From Tistrella mobilis (GTDB lineage Bacteria; Pseudomonadota; Alphaproteobacteria; Tistrellales; Tistrellaceae): DNA of 64,000 nucleotides. Positions 1 through 8,826 of this stretch are shown here, piece by piece (within the stretch, counting starts at the first letter, position 1; each line of letters opens with the position of its first letter). The position numbers and the translations under genes are program-made. The notes beneath the pieces were generated by a model that searched no databases, was not told the origin of the DNA, and saw nothing but the letters and a program-made list of their open reading frames with translations. The stretch covers positions 1-64,000 of the forward strand of contig NZ_JBBIAB010000015.1 of NCBI RefSeq assembly GCF_039634785.1. The letters run 5' to 3'.

Positions 1-152
1 TACAGCTGAAATCAGGCGGCTTCTCTCCAGGCTTCTGTTCGCGACACAACGCCACGCAGGGGACGTCTGGGCATGGTTTCGGTGGCGGCAGTCACATCAA
101 GCGGTTGCGGCCATTTCGCATCGGGCGAAAGATATAATATGCAACTGTAGCA

Positions 153-386
153 CTAAGCGCCGGCAGCCGTTCCCCCGCCGTCGCGCAGCATCTCCACCGC
201 GCGGCGGACATGGGGGTCCAGGCCCTCGCCGCCGGCGGCCAGGTGCTCCAGGATCGCCGCGCGCATCCGCGGGTCCCAGAACTGGCGGATATGCTCGGCG
301 GTGCCCTGGGCCGCCTGATCGGGGCCCTGGGCCACAAAGAAACGGCCGATCTGGTTGGCCATCATCACCAGCTTGTCGGGGGACAT
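153..386 (-). CDS. fdsD: NAD-dependent formate dehydrogenase delta subunit
   Basis: A 77-residue protein that starts with MSPDKLVMMANQIGRFF and carries the Q-G-P-D...H-I-R-Q-F-W-D-P-R-M block typical of the small FdsD family. It is the last gene of the fds operon, 16 bp after fdhD, and a GAGGAAAG ribosome binding site sits about 11 nt before the ATG. FdsD is known to be needed for assembly or activity of the soluble molybdenum formate dehydrogenase in related operons. It has no cofactor ligands, as expected. The assignment rests on family resemblance and operon position. Confidence 0.88.
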   Translation of the reverse strand: MSPDKLVMMANQIGRFFVAQGPDQAAQGTAEHIRQFWDPRMRAAILEHLAAGGEGLDPHVRRAVEMLRDGGGTAAGA

Positions 387-402
387 CGGCGGTCAGCTTT
401 CC

Positions 403-1233
403 TCAGGACAGGTCGAGGCCGGCGATCCGCCGGGCCCCGGTGAAGACTTCGAAACCATCGGCGCGGGCAACCGCGACCAGGGTGATGCCGGCCGCCTCGG
501 CCGTGCGGATCGCCAGCGCCGTCGGTGCCGAGACCGCGATCATCACCGTGATCCCGGCCATCGCCACCTTCTGCACCATCTCGATCGAGACCCGGCTGGT
601 GATCACCGCCACGCCCTCGGACGCGGGCAGGCCGCCCAGCGCCAGTGCGCCCGCCAGTTTGTCGAGCGCATTGTGCCGGCCGACATCCTCGCGCACCAGC
701 GCCATGCCGCGATCGGGATGCCACCAGCCGGCGGCATGCATCGCCCGGCTTTCCCGCCCCCAGATCTGATGCGGACCCAGCGCGTCCAGCGCCGCCAGCA
801 CCTGATCGGGCGTCAGCCGCAGCCCCGCCCCCACCGTCTTCGGCGGCCGCATGGCGCCGGCCAGGCTGTCGATGCCGCAAAGCCCGCAGCCGCTCGGCCC
901 CGCGACATGGCGGCGCCGTTCGATCAGCCCGGCGGCGCGGTCGGCATCCAGGCGGATGCGCAGATCGATGCCGTCCTCCAGCACCGCCACCCGGATCTCC
1001 TCGATCTGGCCGGGATGCTCGACGATCGCCTCGTTCAGGCTGAAGCCCACGGCCAGATCTTCCAGATCGGCCGGGCTCGCCATCATCACCGCATGGGTGC
1101 TCTGGTTGTAGGTGAAGGCGACCGCCACCTCGTCGGGAATGGTGCGCGCCCGCCGGCTGACACGGGCCTCGTGCCAGCCCGTGGGCGTCACCCCGACCAG
1201 GGGGCGCTGCTCCTCGCGGTCACTCTGCCGCAT
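403..1233 (-). CDS. fdhD: formate dehydrogenase accessory sulfurtransferase FdhD
   Basis: A 276-residue protein. FdhD moves sulfur from a cysteine desulfurase (IscS) to the molybdenum cofactor (bis-MGD) so that formate dehydrogenase becomes active. The conserved paired cysteines are visible in a GCGLCG motif near residue 130, and the central VGFSLNEAIV and C-terminal TSRVSIEMVQKVAMAGI blocks match the family. The chosen ATG (MRQSDREEQ) overlaps the 3' end of fdsA by 14 bp, which suggests translational coupling. An in-frame ATG 39 bp further upstream would give a longer N-terminus with no family support. Confidence 0.93.
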   Translation of the reverse strand: MRQSDREEQRPLVGVTPTGWHEARVSRRARTIPDEVAVAFTYNQSTHAVMMASPADLEDLAVGFSLNEAIVEHPGQIEEIRVAVLEDGIDLRIRLDADRAAGLIERRRHVAGPSGCGLCGIDSLAGAMRPPKTVGAGLRLTPDQVLAALDALGPHQIWGRESRAMHAAGWWHPDRGMALVREDVGRHNALDKLAGALALGGLPASEGVAVITSRVSIEMVQKVAMAGITVMIAVSAPTALAIRTAEAAGITLVAVARADGFEVFTGARRIAGLDLS

Positions 1234-4060
1234 CGACCACGATGCGCCGGCTCTGACGGCCGAAATCGTCATAGCGTGCCTGCCAGTCGGTGGGGCCGTT
1301 GGAGGGCGAGACCTGGACCGCGGTCACCTTGTATTCTGGGCAGTTGGTCGCCCAGTCGGAATAGTCGGTGGTCACCACATTGGCCTGGGTCATCGGGTGA
1401 TGGAAGGTGGTGTAGACCACGCCCGGCGCCACCCGGTCGGTGATCAGCGCCTTGAGCGCGGTGGCGCCGGCGCGGCTCTGCAGCTTCACCAGATCGCCGT
1501 CGCGGATGCCGCGTTCCTCGGCATCATGGGGGTGGATCTCCAGCAGATCCTCTTCATGCCAGCGCACATTCTCGGTCCGCCGGGTCTGGGCGCCCACATT
1601 GTACTGGCTGAGGATCCGGCCGGTGGTCAGCAGCAGCGGGAAGCGCGGCCCGGTCTTCTCGTCGGTCGGCACATATTCGGTGATCATGAACCGGCCCTGG
1701 CCGCGCACGAAACCGTCGACATGCATCACCGGCGTGCCCTGGGGCGCCTTTTCGTTGCACGGCCACTGGATCGAGCCCAACGCGTCGAGCCGGTCGTAAG
1801 AGACGCCGGCAAAGGTCGGCGTCACCCGTGCGATCTCGTCCATGATCTCGGACGGGTGGCTGTAATCCATGCGGAAGCCCATGGCATGGGCGATGTCGAG
1901 CGTGATCTCCCAATCGGCCTTGCCCGAGCGCGACGACATCACCTTGCGCACCCGCTGAATGCGGCGCTCGGCATTGGTGAAGGTACCGTCCTTTTCCAGG
2001 AACGTAGAGCCGGGCAGGAAGACATGGGCGTAATTGGCGGTCTCGTTCAGGAACAGGTCCTGGATCACCACGCATTCCATCGCCGCCAGCCCGGCCGCGA
2101 CATGGGCGGTGTTGGGGTCGGATTGCAGGATGTCCTCGCCCTGGACATAGAGCCCCTTGAAGCTGCCGCCGACGGCGGCATCCAGCATGTTCGGGATCCT
2201 GAGCCCCGGCTCGTGATCCAGCTCCACGCCCCAGAGTTCCTCGAACATCTGGCGGGTGGCATCGTCGGCGACATGGCGATAGCCCGACAGCTCGTGCGGG
2301 AACGAGCCCATGTCGCAGGCGCCCTGAACGTTGTTCTGGCCGCGCAGCGGGTTCACGCCCACCCCCGGCCGGCCGAGATTGCCGGTGGCCATGGCGAGGT
2401 TGGCGATCGCCATCACCGTGGTCGACCCCTGGCTGTGTTCGGTGACGCCCAGCCCGTAATAGATCGCGGCATTGCCGCCGGTGGCATAGAGCCGGGCGGC
2501 CTTGCGGATCTCGTCGGGGTCGACGCCGGTATACTGCGCCACGGCTTCGGGCGAATTGGCCGGGTCGGCGACGAACTCCGCCCAGGCGCCGAAGCTTTCC
2601 ATGTCGCAGCGCGCGCGCACGAACGCTTCGTCGACCAGGCCTTCGGTGACGACGACATGGGCGAGTGCCGTCAGCACCGCCACATTGGTGCCCGGGCGCA
2701 GCGGCAGGTGATGGGCGGCGGCGACATGGGGCGTGCGCACCAGATCGATCCGGCGCGGATCGACCACGATCAGCTTCGCCCCCTGGCGCAGCCGCTTCTT
2801 CAGCCGGGATCCGAAGACCGGGTGGCCGTCGGTGGGGTTGGCGCCGATCACCATCACCACATCCGACTGTTCGACCGAATCGAAATCCTGGGTACCGGCC
2901 GAGGTGCCGAAGGCGGTCTTCAGCCCATAGCCGGTCGGCGAATGGCAGACCCGGGCGCAGGTATCGACATTGTTGTTGCCGAAGCCGGCGCGGATCAGCT
3001 TCTGAACCAGGAAGGTCTCTTCATTGGTGCAGCGCGACGAGGTGATGCCGCCGATCGCGGTGCGGCCGTATCTGGCCTGGATGCGGCGGAATTCGCGGGC
3101 GACATGGCCGATCGCCTCGTCCCACGACACCTCGCGCCAGGGGTCGGTGATCCGCTCGCGCACCATCGGCTTCAGAATGCGCTCGCGATGGGTGGCATAA
3201 CCCCAGGCGAAGCGGCCCTTGACGCAGGAATGGCCGCGATTGGCCTTGCCGTCCTTGTAGGGCACCATCCGCACCAGCTCTTCGCCGCGCATCTCGGCCT
3301 TGAAGGTGCAGCCCACCCCGCAATAGGCGCAGGTGGTAACGACCGAGCGTTCGGGCTGGCCGATCTCGATCACCGTGGTCTCGGTCAGCGTCGCCGTCGG
3401 GCAGGCCTGGACGCAGGCGCCGCACGACACGCATTCGCTGTCGAAGAAGGCCTCGCCCTGGCCGGCCGCGACGCGCGAGCCGAAGCCGCGCCCCTCGATG
3501 GTCAGCGCGAAGGTGCCCTGCACCTCTTCGCAGGCCCTGACACAGCGCGAGCAGACGATGCATTTCGACGGGTCATAGGTGAAATAGGGCGTCGAGACGT
3601 CCTTTTCCGCCACCAGATGGTTGGCGCCGTCATAGCCGTAGCGGACGTCGCGCAGGCCCACGGCGCCCGCCATGTCCTGCAGCTCGCAATCGCCATTGGC
3701 GGCACAGGTCAGGCAGTCGAGCGGGTGGTCGGAAATATAGAGTTCCATCACCCCGCGGCGCAGCTTCTGCAGGCGCGGCGTCTGGGTATGGACCACCATG
3801 CCGTCGGCCACCGGCGTGGTGCACGAGGCGGGCGTGCCGTTGCGCCCCTCCACCTCCACCAGGCACAGCCGGCACGACCCGAAGGCATCGAGCATGTCGG
3901 TGGCGCAGAGCTTGGGGATGGCGCCCCCGGCCTCGGTCGCCGCCCGCATGATCGAGGTGCCCTCGGGCACCTCTACCTCGCGGCCGTCGATGGTCAGCCG
4001 CACCATGGCGGTGGCGTGCGAGGCCGGGGTGCCGTAATCGGTTTCGTGGATCAGCGACAT
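1220..4060 (-). CDS. fdsA: NAD-dependent formate dehydrogenase alpha (catalytic) subunit
   Basis: A 946-residue molybdopterin oxidoreductase that oxidises formate to CO2. N-terminal to C-terminal it shows: a [2Fe-2S] ferredoxin domain (C52, C63, C66, C80); a His-Cys iron-sulfur region (C116, C119, C125); two [4Fe-4S] sets (C167/C170/C173/C177 and C210/C213/C216/C220); the active-site-proximal cluster (C244, C247, C251, C279); and the Mo ligand in RVCHSPT (C372). The rest is the bis-MGD binding region. The start MSLIHETDYG is preceded by AGGAG and lies just after the fdsB stop. Electrons should pass through the clusters to FdsB/FdsG and NAD+. Length and cofactor sites look intact. Confidence 0.96.
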   Translation of the reverse strand: MSLIHETDYGTPASHATAMVRLTIDGREVEVPEGTSIMRAATEAGGAIPKLCATDMLDAFGSCRLCLVEVEGRNGTPASCTTPVADGMVVHTQTPRLQKLRRGVMELYISDHPLDCLTCAANGDCELQDMAGAVGLRDVRYGYDGANHLVAEKDVSTPYFTYDPSKCIVCSRCVRACEEVQGTFALTIEGRGFGSRVAAGQGEAFFDSECVSCGACVQACPTATLTETTVIEIGQPERSVVTTCAYCGVGCTFKAEMRGEELVRMVPYKDGKANRGHSCVKGRFAWGYATHRERILKPMVRERITDPWREVSWDEAIGHVAREFRRIQARYGRTAIGGITSSRCTNEETFLVQKLIRAGFGNNNVDTCARVCHSPTGYGLKTAFGTSAGTQDFDSVEQSDVVMVIGANPTDGHPVFGSRLKKRLRQGAKLIVVDPRRIDLVRTPHVAAAHHLPLRPGTNVAVLTALAHVVVTEGLVDEAFVRARCDMESFGAWAEFVADPANSPEAVAQYTGVDPDEIRKAARLYATGGNAAIYYGLGVTEHSQGSTTVMAIANLAMATGNLGRPGVGVNPLRGQNNVQGACDMGSFPHELSGYRHVADDATRQMFEELWGVELDHEPGLRIPNMLDAAVGGSFKGLYVQGEDILQSDPNTAHVAAGLAAMECVVIQDLFLNETANYAHVFLPGSTFLEKDGTFTNAERRIQRVRKVMSSRSGKADWEITLDIAHAMGFRMDYSHPSEIMDEIARVTPTFAGVSYDRLDALGSIQWPCNEKAPQGTPVMHVDGFVRGQGRFMITEYVPTDEKTGPRFPLLLTTGRILSQYNVGAQTRRTENVRWHEEDLLEIHPHDAEERGIRDGDLVKLQSRAGATALKALITDRVAPGVVYTTFHHPMTQANVVTTDYSDWATNCPEYKVTAVQVSPSNGPTDWQARYDDFGRQSRRIVVDAAE

Positions 4061-4071
4061 GTCCGGTCTCC

Positions 4072-5643
4072 TCATTCGGCCGCGGCGGCGGACCCGGCCG
4101 CGCCAGCACCGAAATCTTCGGGGCCAAAATCCTCGGGAAAATGATCGAGCGCGCTCAGCACCGGATAGGGGGCGAAACCGCCCAGCGCGCAAAGCGATCC
4201 GAACTTCATGGTCTCGCAGAGGTCGCGCAGCAGGGTGATCTGTTTCGCATCCCCCGCCCCGATCCGGTCGATCACCTCCACCCCGCGGGTGGAGCCGATC
4301 CGGCAGGGCGTGCATTTGCCGCAGCTTTCGATCGCGCAGAATTCCATCGCGAACCGCGCCTGGGCGCGCAGGTCGACGGTGTCGTCGAACACCACCACCC
4401 CGCCATGGCCGATCAGCCCGCCGGCCGCCGCGAAGGCTTCGTAGTCGAAGGGCGTGTCGAACAAGGCGCGGGGGAAGTACGCCCCCAGCGGCCCGCCCAC
4501 CTGCACCGCCCGCACCGGCCGGCCGCTGGCGGTGCCGCCGCCGATCTCGTCGACCAGCTCGCCAAGGGTGACACCGAAGCCGGTCTCGTAAAGCCCGCCG
4601 AAGCGGACATTGCCGGCCAGCTGGATCGGCATGGTACCGCGCGACCGCCCCATGCCGAAATCGCGATAGGCCCCCGCGCCCTCGGCCAGGATGAAGGGCA
4701 CGCTGGCGAGCGAGATGACGTTGTTGATCACCGTCGGCCGGCCGAACAGGCCCTGATGCGCCGGCAGCGGCGGCTTGGCACGGACCTGACCGCGCTTGCC
4801 CTCGATGCTGTCGAGCAGCGCGGTTTCCTCGCCGCAGACATAGGCGCCGGCGCCCATGCGCAGCTCGATGTCGAAATCATGGGCCGAGCCGCCGATGCGC
4901 GCGCCCAGAAGTCCGGCCCGGCGGGCCGCGTCGAGCGCCAGGGCAAAGGCCGCTGCGGCATGCGGATATTCCGAGCGCAGATAGACATAGCCGCGACTGG
5001 CACCAACGGCGATGCCGGCGATGACCATGCCCTCGATCAGCACGAAGGGGTCGCCCTCCATGATCATCCGGTCGGCATAGGTGCCGCTGTCGCCCTCGTC
5101 GGCATTGCAGACGATGTATTTCTGCGGCGCCCTGGCGGCGGCGACCGTGCGCCATTTCACGCCGGTCGGGAAACCCGCCCCGCCGCGGCCGCGCAGCCCC
5201 GACTGCACCACCTCTTCGACGATGCCCTCGGGCCCCAGCTCCAGCGCGCGTTCAAGCCCGGCCCAGCCACCATGGGCGCGATAATCCTCGACCGATGCCG
5301 GATCGACGATGCCGGTGCGTGCGAAGGTCAACCGGGTCTGGCGGGCCAGGAAGGGGATCGCGGCGGGGGCGCCGAGCCGCAGCGGATGGGCCCCACCCTC
5401 GAAGAGACCGGCCGCGACCAGCCCCTCGACATCGGATGCCTCCACCGGGCCATAGGCGATGCGGCCCCCGGGGGTCGCCACCTCGATCATCGGCTCCAGC
5501 CAGAACAGACCGCGCGATCCTGTGCGCACCAGATTGAGATCCTGCCCGGCTGCACGGGCAAGACGGGTGAGTTCGGCCGCGACCTCGTCGGCGCCAAGCG
5601 CCAGCGCAGCGGCATCCTTGGGCAGGTAGATCGTCACGCTCAT
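4072..5643 (-). CDS. fdsB: NAD-dependent formate dehydrogenase beta subunit (FMN/NAD-binding)
   Basis: A 523-residue NuoF-like diaphorase subunit. An N-terminal thioredoxin-like portion (about residues 1-100) is followed by the FMN/NADH-binding glycine-rich motif RGRGGAGFPTG, the NADEGDSGTYADR block and a C-terminal [4Fe-4S] motif CGKCTPCRIGS. It passes electrons from FdsA to NAD+. The start MSVTIYLP overlaps the fdsG stop as ATGA, so the two are probably translationally coupled. A frame open further upstream lies inside fdsG and was not used. Confidence 0.95.
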   Translation of the reverse strand: MSVTIYLPKDAAALALGADEVAAELTRLARAAGQDLNLVRTGSRGLFWLEPMIEVATPGGRIAYGPVEASDVEGLVAAGLFEGGAHPLRLGAPAAIPFLARQTRLTFARTGIVDPASVEDYRAHGGWAGLERALELGPEGIVEEVVQSGLRGRGGAGFPTGVKWRTVAAARAPQKYIVCNADEGDSGTYADRMIMEGDPFVLIEGMVIAGIAVGASRGYVYLRSEYPHAAAAFALALDAARRAGLLGARIGGSAHDFDIELRMGAGAYVCGEETALLDSIEGKRGQVRAKPPLPAHQGLFGRPTVINNVISLASVPFILAEGAGAYRDFGMGRSRGTMPIQLAGNVRFGGLYETGFGVTLGELVDEIGGGTASGRPVRAVQVGGPLGAYFPRALFDTPFDYEAFAAAGGLIGHGGVVVFDDTVDLRAQARFAMEFCAIESCGKCTPCRIGSTRGVEVIDRIGAGDAKQITLLRDLCETMKFGSLCALGGFAPYPVLSALDHFPEDFGPEDFGAGAAGSAAAAE

Positions 5644-6137
5644 CGCACCGCCTCGTCGATCAGGCGTTCGAGCCGGGGCCCGCCCAGCCTTGCGCCGAGC
5701 CGTCGGCCGCCCTCGACACCCGGGCCTTCCAGCATGGCCGACGGCGCCGTGGCGCAGAGGCCCAGGCAATAGACCGCCTCCACCGCCAGCGCCCCGTCGG
5801 CCGAGGTTTCGCCGCAGGCAAGGCCGGTCCGCTCCGCCACCCGCCGGGCCACCTGGTCGGCACCGGCGGCCTGGCAGGCTTCGGCCCGGCAGAGCTTCAG
5901 CACCCGGGGCGCCACCGGCGTTTCGCGGAAATCATGGTAAAAGCTGACCACGCCGTGAACATCGGCCCGGGTCAGGTTCAGCGCCTCGGCGATCATCGGC
6001 ACCGCCTCGGCCGGCACATGGCCGAAGCTCGCCTGGATCTCGTGCAGGATCGGCAGCAGGGCCGTCCGGCCCTCCGCCGCCATATCACCGATGATCAGGG
6101 CGCCCTTTTCGGGCGTCCAGCTGTCGTATCGCGTCAT
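5640..6137 (-). CDS. fdsG: NAD-dependent formate dehydrogenase gamma subunit
   Basis: A 165-residue NuoE-like protein with a thioredoxin-fold [2Fe-2S] cluster. The ligands appear as C-x4-C in LCRAEACQ and C-x3-C in YCLGLCATAPS. The helical N-terminus HEIQASFGHVPAEAV is typical. It partners FdsB in the NAD-reducing half of the enzyme. It is the first structural gene of the fds operon, 107 bp downstream of a LysR gene in the same direction, which suggests FdsR-type control. Confidence 0.94.
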   Translation of the reverse strand: MTRYDSWTPEKGALIIGDMAAEGRTALLPILHEIQASFGHVPAEAVPMIAEALNLTRADVHGVVSFYHDFRETPVAPRVLKLCRAEACQAAGADQVARRVAERTGLACGETSADGALAVEAVYCLGLCATAPSAMLEGPGVEGGRRLGARLGGPRLERLIDEAVR

Positions 6138-6244
6138 TCCCCGGCCCGTTTTCTGGTTGTCCTGGGCGAAAGTCCTCTGAGGTGAGGATGGCCCCGGGCC
6201 GGCCCCGCATCAATATCGCGTTTCCGTTACACGATCAGCTTTTC

Positions 6245-7171
6245 CTATCGTCGCGATCGGGGTTGGGGCATCGACGCGCTGTCGGCGGCCACCAGACGCC
6301 GGGCTTCCGCGACCAGGGCCGCGGTCAGCGGCATCATCGGCTCACGCTGGGGTACGACCAGCCCGACCTGGTGAGAAACATCCGGATCGACCAGCGGCAC
6401 GGCATTGATCCGGCCGTCGCCCACCAGACCCAGCGCCTCGGCCAGCCCCACCGGCATGATCGTGGACCAGCGGGTGGTGCGGATATGGGCCGAGAGCACC
6501 GAGACCGAATTGGATTCGAGCAGCGGCGCCGCATCGCCGCCGGCGGCCGCCAGCATGCCGTCGATGATCCGGCGGTTCTGCATGTCGCGGCTGAGCAGGC
6601 AGAGCGGCAGCCCGGCGGCTTCGGCCCAGGCGATGGAGGCGCGGCCGCCCTCGGGGCTGTCGGCGGCGGTCAGCAGGTGATAACGCTCGCGATAGAGCGG
6701 CACCGTCCCCACCCGGCCGAGCGGTTCGTTGTCGAGATAGGTGATGCCCGCCTCCACCGCCAGATCATCGACCAGCTGCAGCACCTCGGTGGAGGTACAG
6801 GTGCGGATGGCGAAACGAACCTGGGGGTTGCGGATCCGGAAGCCGGTGGTCAGCCGCGGCGTGATCCCCAGCGCGGTCGGGATCACCGCGATCCTGAGCG
6901 TGCCCGACAGGCCGCGCTTCAGCGCATCGATCTCCTGCCGCATCGAGCGTGCATCGCCGACGATGCGCCGCGCCCAGTCCAACACCCGTTCACCTTCCGG
7001 CGTGAAGCCGCGAAAGCGCGAGCCGCGCTGGACCAGCATGGTGCCGAGCAGGTCTTCCAGCGCCTTCACCCCGGCGGAAAGCGTCGGCTGCGACACGCCG
7101 CAGGCCTGGGCGGCGCGGCCGAAATGGCGTTCGCGGGACAGGGCCAGCAGAAACTCCAGCCGGTCGATCAA
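6245..7171 (-). CDS. LysR-family regulator upstream of the formate dehydrogenase operon
   Basis: A 308-residue LysR-type protein. The N-terminal winged helix-turn-helix reads HFGRAAQACGVSQPTLSAGV, and a substrate-binding domain follows with a typical LTTR C-terminus. The start is a TTG (LIDRLEFLLAL) with GAGGAG 8 nt upstream. No ATG lies at a sensible family start. In other bacteria a LysR protein (FdsR) beside fdsGBACD responds to formate. Here the gene is in the same direction as fds rather than divergent, so co-transcription is possible. Regulation of fds is inferred from position only. Confidence 0.85.
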   Translation of the reverse strand: MIDRLEFLLALSRERHFGRAAQACGVSQPTLSAGVKALEDLLGTMLVQRGSRFRGFTPEGERVLDWARRIVGDARSMRQEIDALKRGLSGTLRIAVIPTALGITPRLTTGFRIRNPQVRFAIRTCTSTEVLQLVDDLAVEAGITYLDNEPLGRVGTVPLYRERYHLLTAADSPEGGRASIAWAEAAGLPLCLLSRDMQNRRIIDGMLAAAGGDAAPLLESNSVSVLSAHIRTTRWSTIMPVGLAEALGLVGDGRINAVPLVDPDVSHQVGLVVPQREPMMPLTAALVAEARRLVAADSASMPQPRSRR

Positions 7172-7272
7172 GGGGCAGCTCCTCGGCAGACGGGAGAAAC
7201 ATGCAGTGATAACGCCCCGATCCGGGGCTGCCAATCCCGGGACCGTATCATCGCGCCAGACGTGCGCAAGTT

Positions 7273-7300
7273 TTGGATCGACAAAACCGTCAGGTATATG
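7273..7300 (+). promoter_or_regulatory. possible promoter for the IPMS-like gene
   Basis: TTGGAT (7273-7278) and TATATG (7295-7300) are separated by 16 bp in the 209-bp divergent space between the LysR gene and the IPMS-like gene. The GGTA/TACC arms around the -10 could be a weak operator. This is pattern matching only. Confidence 0.3.
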
Positions 7301-7380
7301 TACCAGTGGTTGTGTATGCAGGCCCGCGCCACGATCATAGGGTTCTGCACGATCGGCAGCAGCCAGCGACGGGGCAAGCC

Positions 7381-8595
7381 ATGGACACCACCGAGAACGG
7401 CATCGTTCACATCCGCCAGCCCGCCACCGCACCTCAGCCGCGACGGGTGATGGTCTTCGATACCACGCTGCGCGACGGCGAGCAGGCGCCGGGCAATGTG
7501 ATGTCGGCCGAGCAGAAGGTGGCGATGTTCCGCCGGCTGGATGCGCTGGGCCTCGATCTGGTCGAAGGCGGTTTTCCGGCCTCGTCGGGCGAGGATTTCG
7601 AAGCCTTCCGCGAAATGGCCCAGGGCCCGCGGGCAAGCAGGATCTGCGCCTTCTGCCGGGCCGCCGAACGCGACATCGACATCATCGCCGAAGGGCTGGG
7701 CTCCAGCGGCAATGCCCAGATCGAGATCCTGCTGGTCGGCTCGGAAATCCATCTGGAGCACAAGCGCCGGATCACCGCCGAAGAGGCGATCGAGGAAGCG
7801 GTGCGCAGCGTGCGCCATGCGGCCTCTCTAGGGTTCGACGACATCGCCGTCGCCCCGGAAGACGCCACCCGCGGCTCTCTGCCCTTCCTGGAGCGTCTGC
7901 TCAAGGCCTCGGTCGAGGCAGGCGCGCGCACGGTTGCGATCCCCGATACGGTCGGCTGCGCGCTGCCGCATGAATTCGCCGCCCTGGTGCGCGCCATGCG
8001 GTCCTGGGTCGGTCCGGACGTGATCCTCTCGGCCCATTGCCACGACGATATGGGGCTGGCGCTCGCCAACACCCTGGCGGCGCTGGAAGCCGGCGCCGAC
8101 AGCTTCCAGGCGACGCTCTGCGGCATCGGCGAGCGGGCCGGCAATACCGCGCTTGAAGAGGCGATCGCCCAGCTGCGGCTCAACGGCCCGCGCATGGGGC
8201 TTGCGACCGATGTGGCGCTGGAGCCGGTGATCGAGGCCGCCCATGCCCTGCGCGAGATGATCCGCCTGCCGCTGATGCCGACCAAGCCGCTGCTCGGCAC
8301 CGAGGCCCGCACCGTCACCGCCCCCACCCATCTCGGCTGGGCACGCACGGCCGAGGCCTGGCCGGTGCGGCCGGTGGCGGCGCTTCGCCCCAATGCGGTC
8401 ATGGTCGGCGGCACGCCGCGCAACGCCATCACCCGCCGCCTGGCCGAGGCCGGGGTGGTGATCGACATCGACAAGATCGATGCGGTCTGCGACCGGCTGG
8501 CGGCCGATCCGACCCCCGACCGCTTCAACGATCACGGCGCGCTGGTCGCCCTCTATCGCGAAGTGGCCGACAGCGGCACCGGCCTGCCCGGCTGA
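7381..8595 (+). CDS. 2-isopropylmalate synthase-like DRE-TIM acyltransferase (short form)
   Basis: A 404-residue enzyme of the IPMS/homocitrate synthase family, which condenses an acyl-CoA (usually acetyl-CoA) with a 2-oxo acid. Visible motifs are DTTLRDGEQAPG at the N-terminus, the metal-binding H-x-H in SAHCHDDMGLAL, and the CoA-site motif GIGERAGNTALEE. The C-terminal LeuA allosteric domain is absent; only a short linker-like tail follows the barrel. It could be a LeuA-like enzyme, a homocitrate or citramalate synthase, or a specialised paralog, and the sequence does not decide. It is the first gene after the divergent LysR gene and ends with a strong terminator. Confidence 0.8.
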   Translation: MDTTENGIVHIRQPATAPQPRRVMVFDTTLRDGEQAPGNVMSAEQKVAMFRRLDALGLDLVEGGFPASSGEDFEAFREMAQGPRASRICAFCRAAERDIDIIAEGLGSSGNAQIEILLVGSEIHLEHKRRITAEEAIEEAVRSVRHAASLGFDDIAVAPEDATRGSLPFLERLLKASVEAGARTVAIPDTVGCALPHEFAALVRAMRSWVGPDVILSAHCHDDMGLALANTLAALEAGADSFQATLCGIGERAGNTALEEAIAQLRLNGPRMGLATDVALEPVIEAAHALREMIRLPLMPTKPLLGTEARTVTAPTHLGWARTAEAWPVRPVAALRPNAVMVGGTPRNAITRRLAEAGVVIDIDKIDAVCDRLAADPTPDRFNDHGALVALYREVADSGTGLPG

Positions 8596-8654
8596 GCTGC
8601 CGCAGGCCGCAAGGCATCCTCTTCCCTGTCCCGCAGGGCCTCCCGGCCCCTTCT

Positions 8655-8688
8655 GCTCCCGGCGGTCATCATCGCCGGGAGCTTTTTT
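8655..8688 (+). terminator. intrinsic terminator after the IPMS-like gene
   Basis: A perfect 10-bp stem (GCTCCCGGCG / CGCCGGGAGC) with an 8-nt loop is followed directly by six T. Confidence 0.9.
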
Positions 8689-8826
8689 CCGCCAAATTGA
8701 CAAAGATTTTTTGTGTTTGAAGCCGGTTCCACAATGGGTGTCGTTTATATACAGTGCCGCAACGGGCCGGCACTGCCCCCTTCAAGACATGATCCGGGCC
8801 CGGCACCATCCAGGGAGCGAGACCAG

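Noticed and set aside
133-138. TATAAT near the left edge
   Set aside because: The nearest -35-like hexamer is 22 bp away and no plus-strand gene follows.
1112-4144. A 1010-codon open frame on the plus strand across fdsA
   Set aside because: It is the complement of a well-conserved gene; its translation is Arg/His/Gly-rich with no family features. High GC keeps such frames open.
8697-8751. Promoter for the MetY-like gene from TTGACA and the TATATA stretch
   Set aside because: TTGACA has no fitting -10 at 16-18 bp, and the TATATA is too far for any good -35. A promoter is likely here but cannot be placed.
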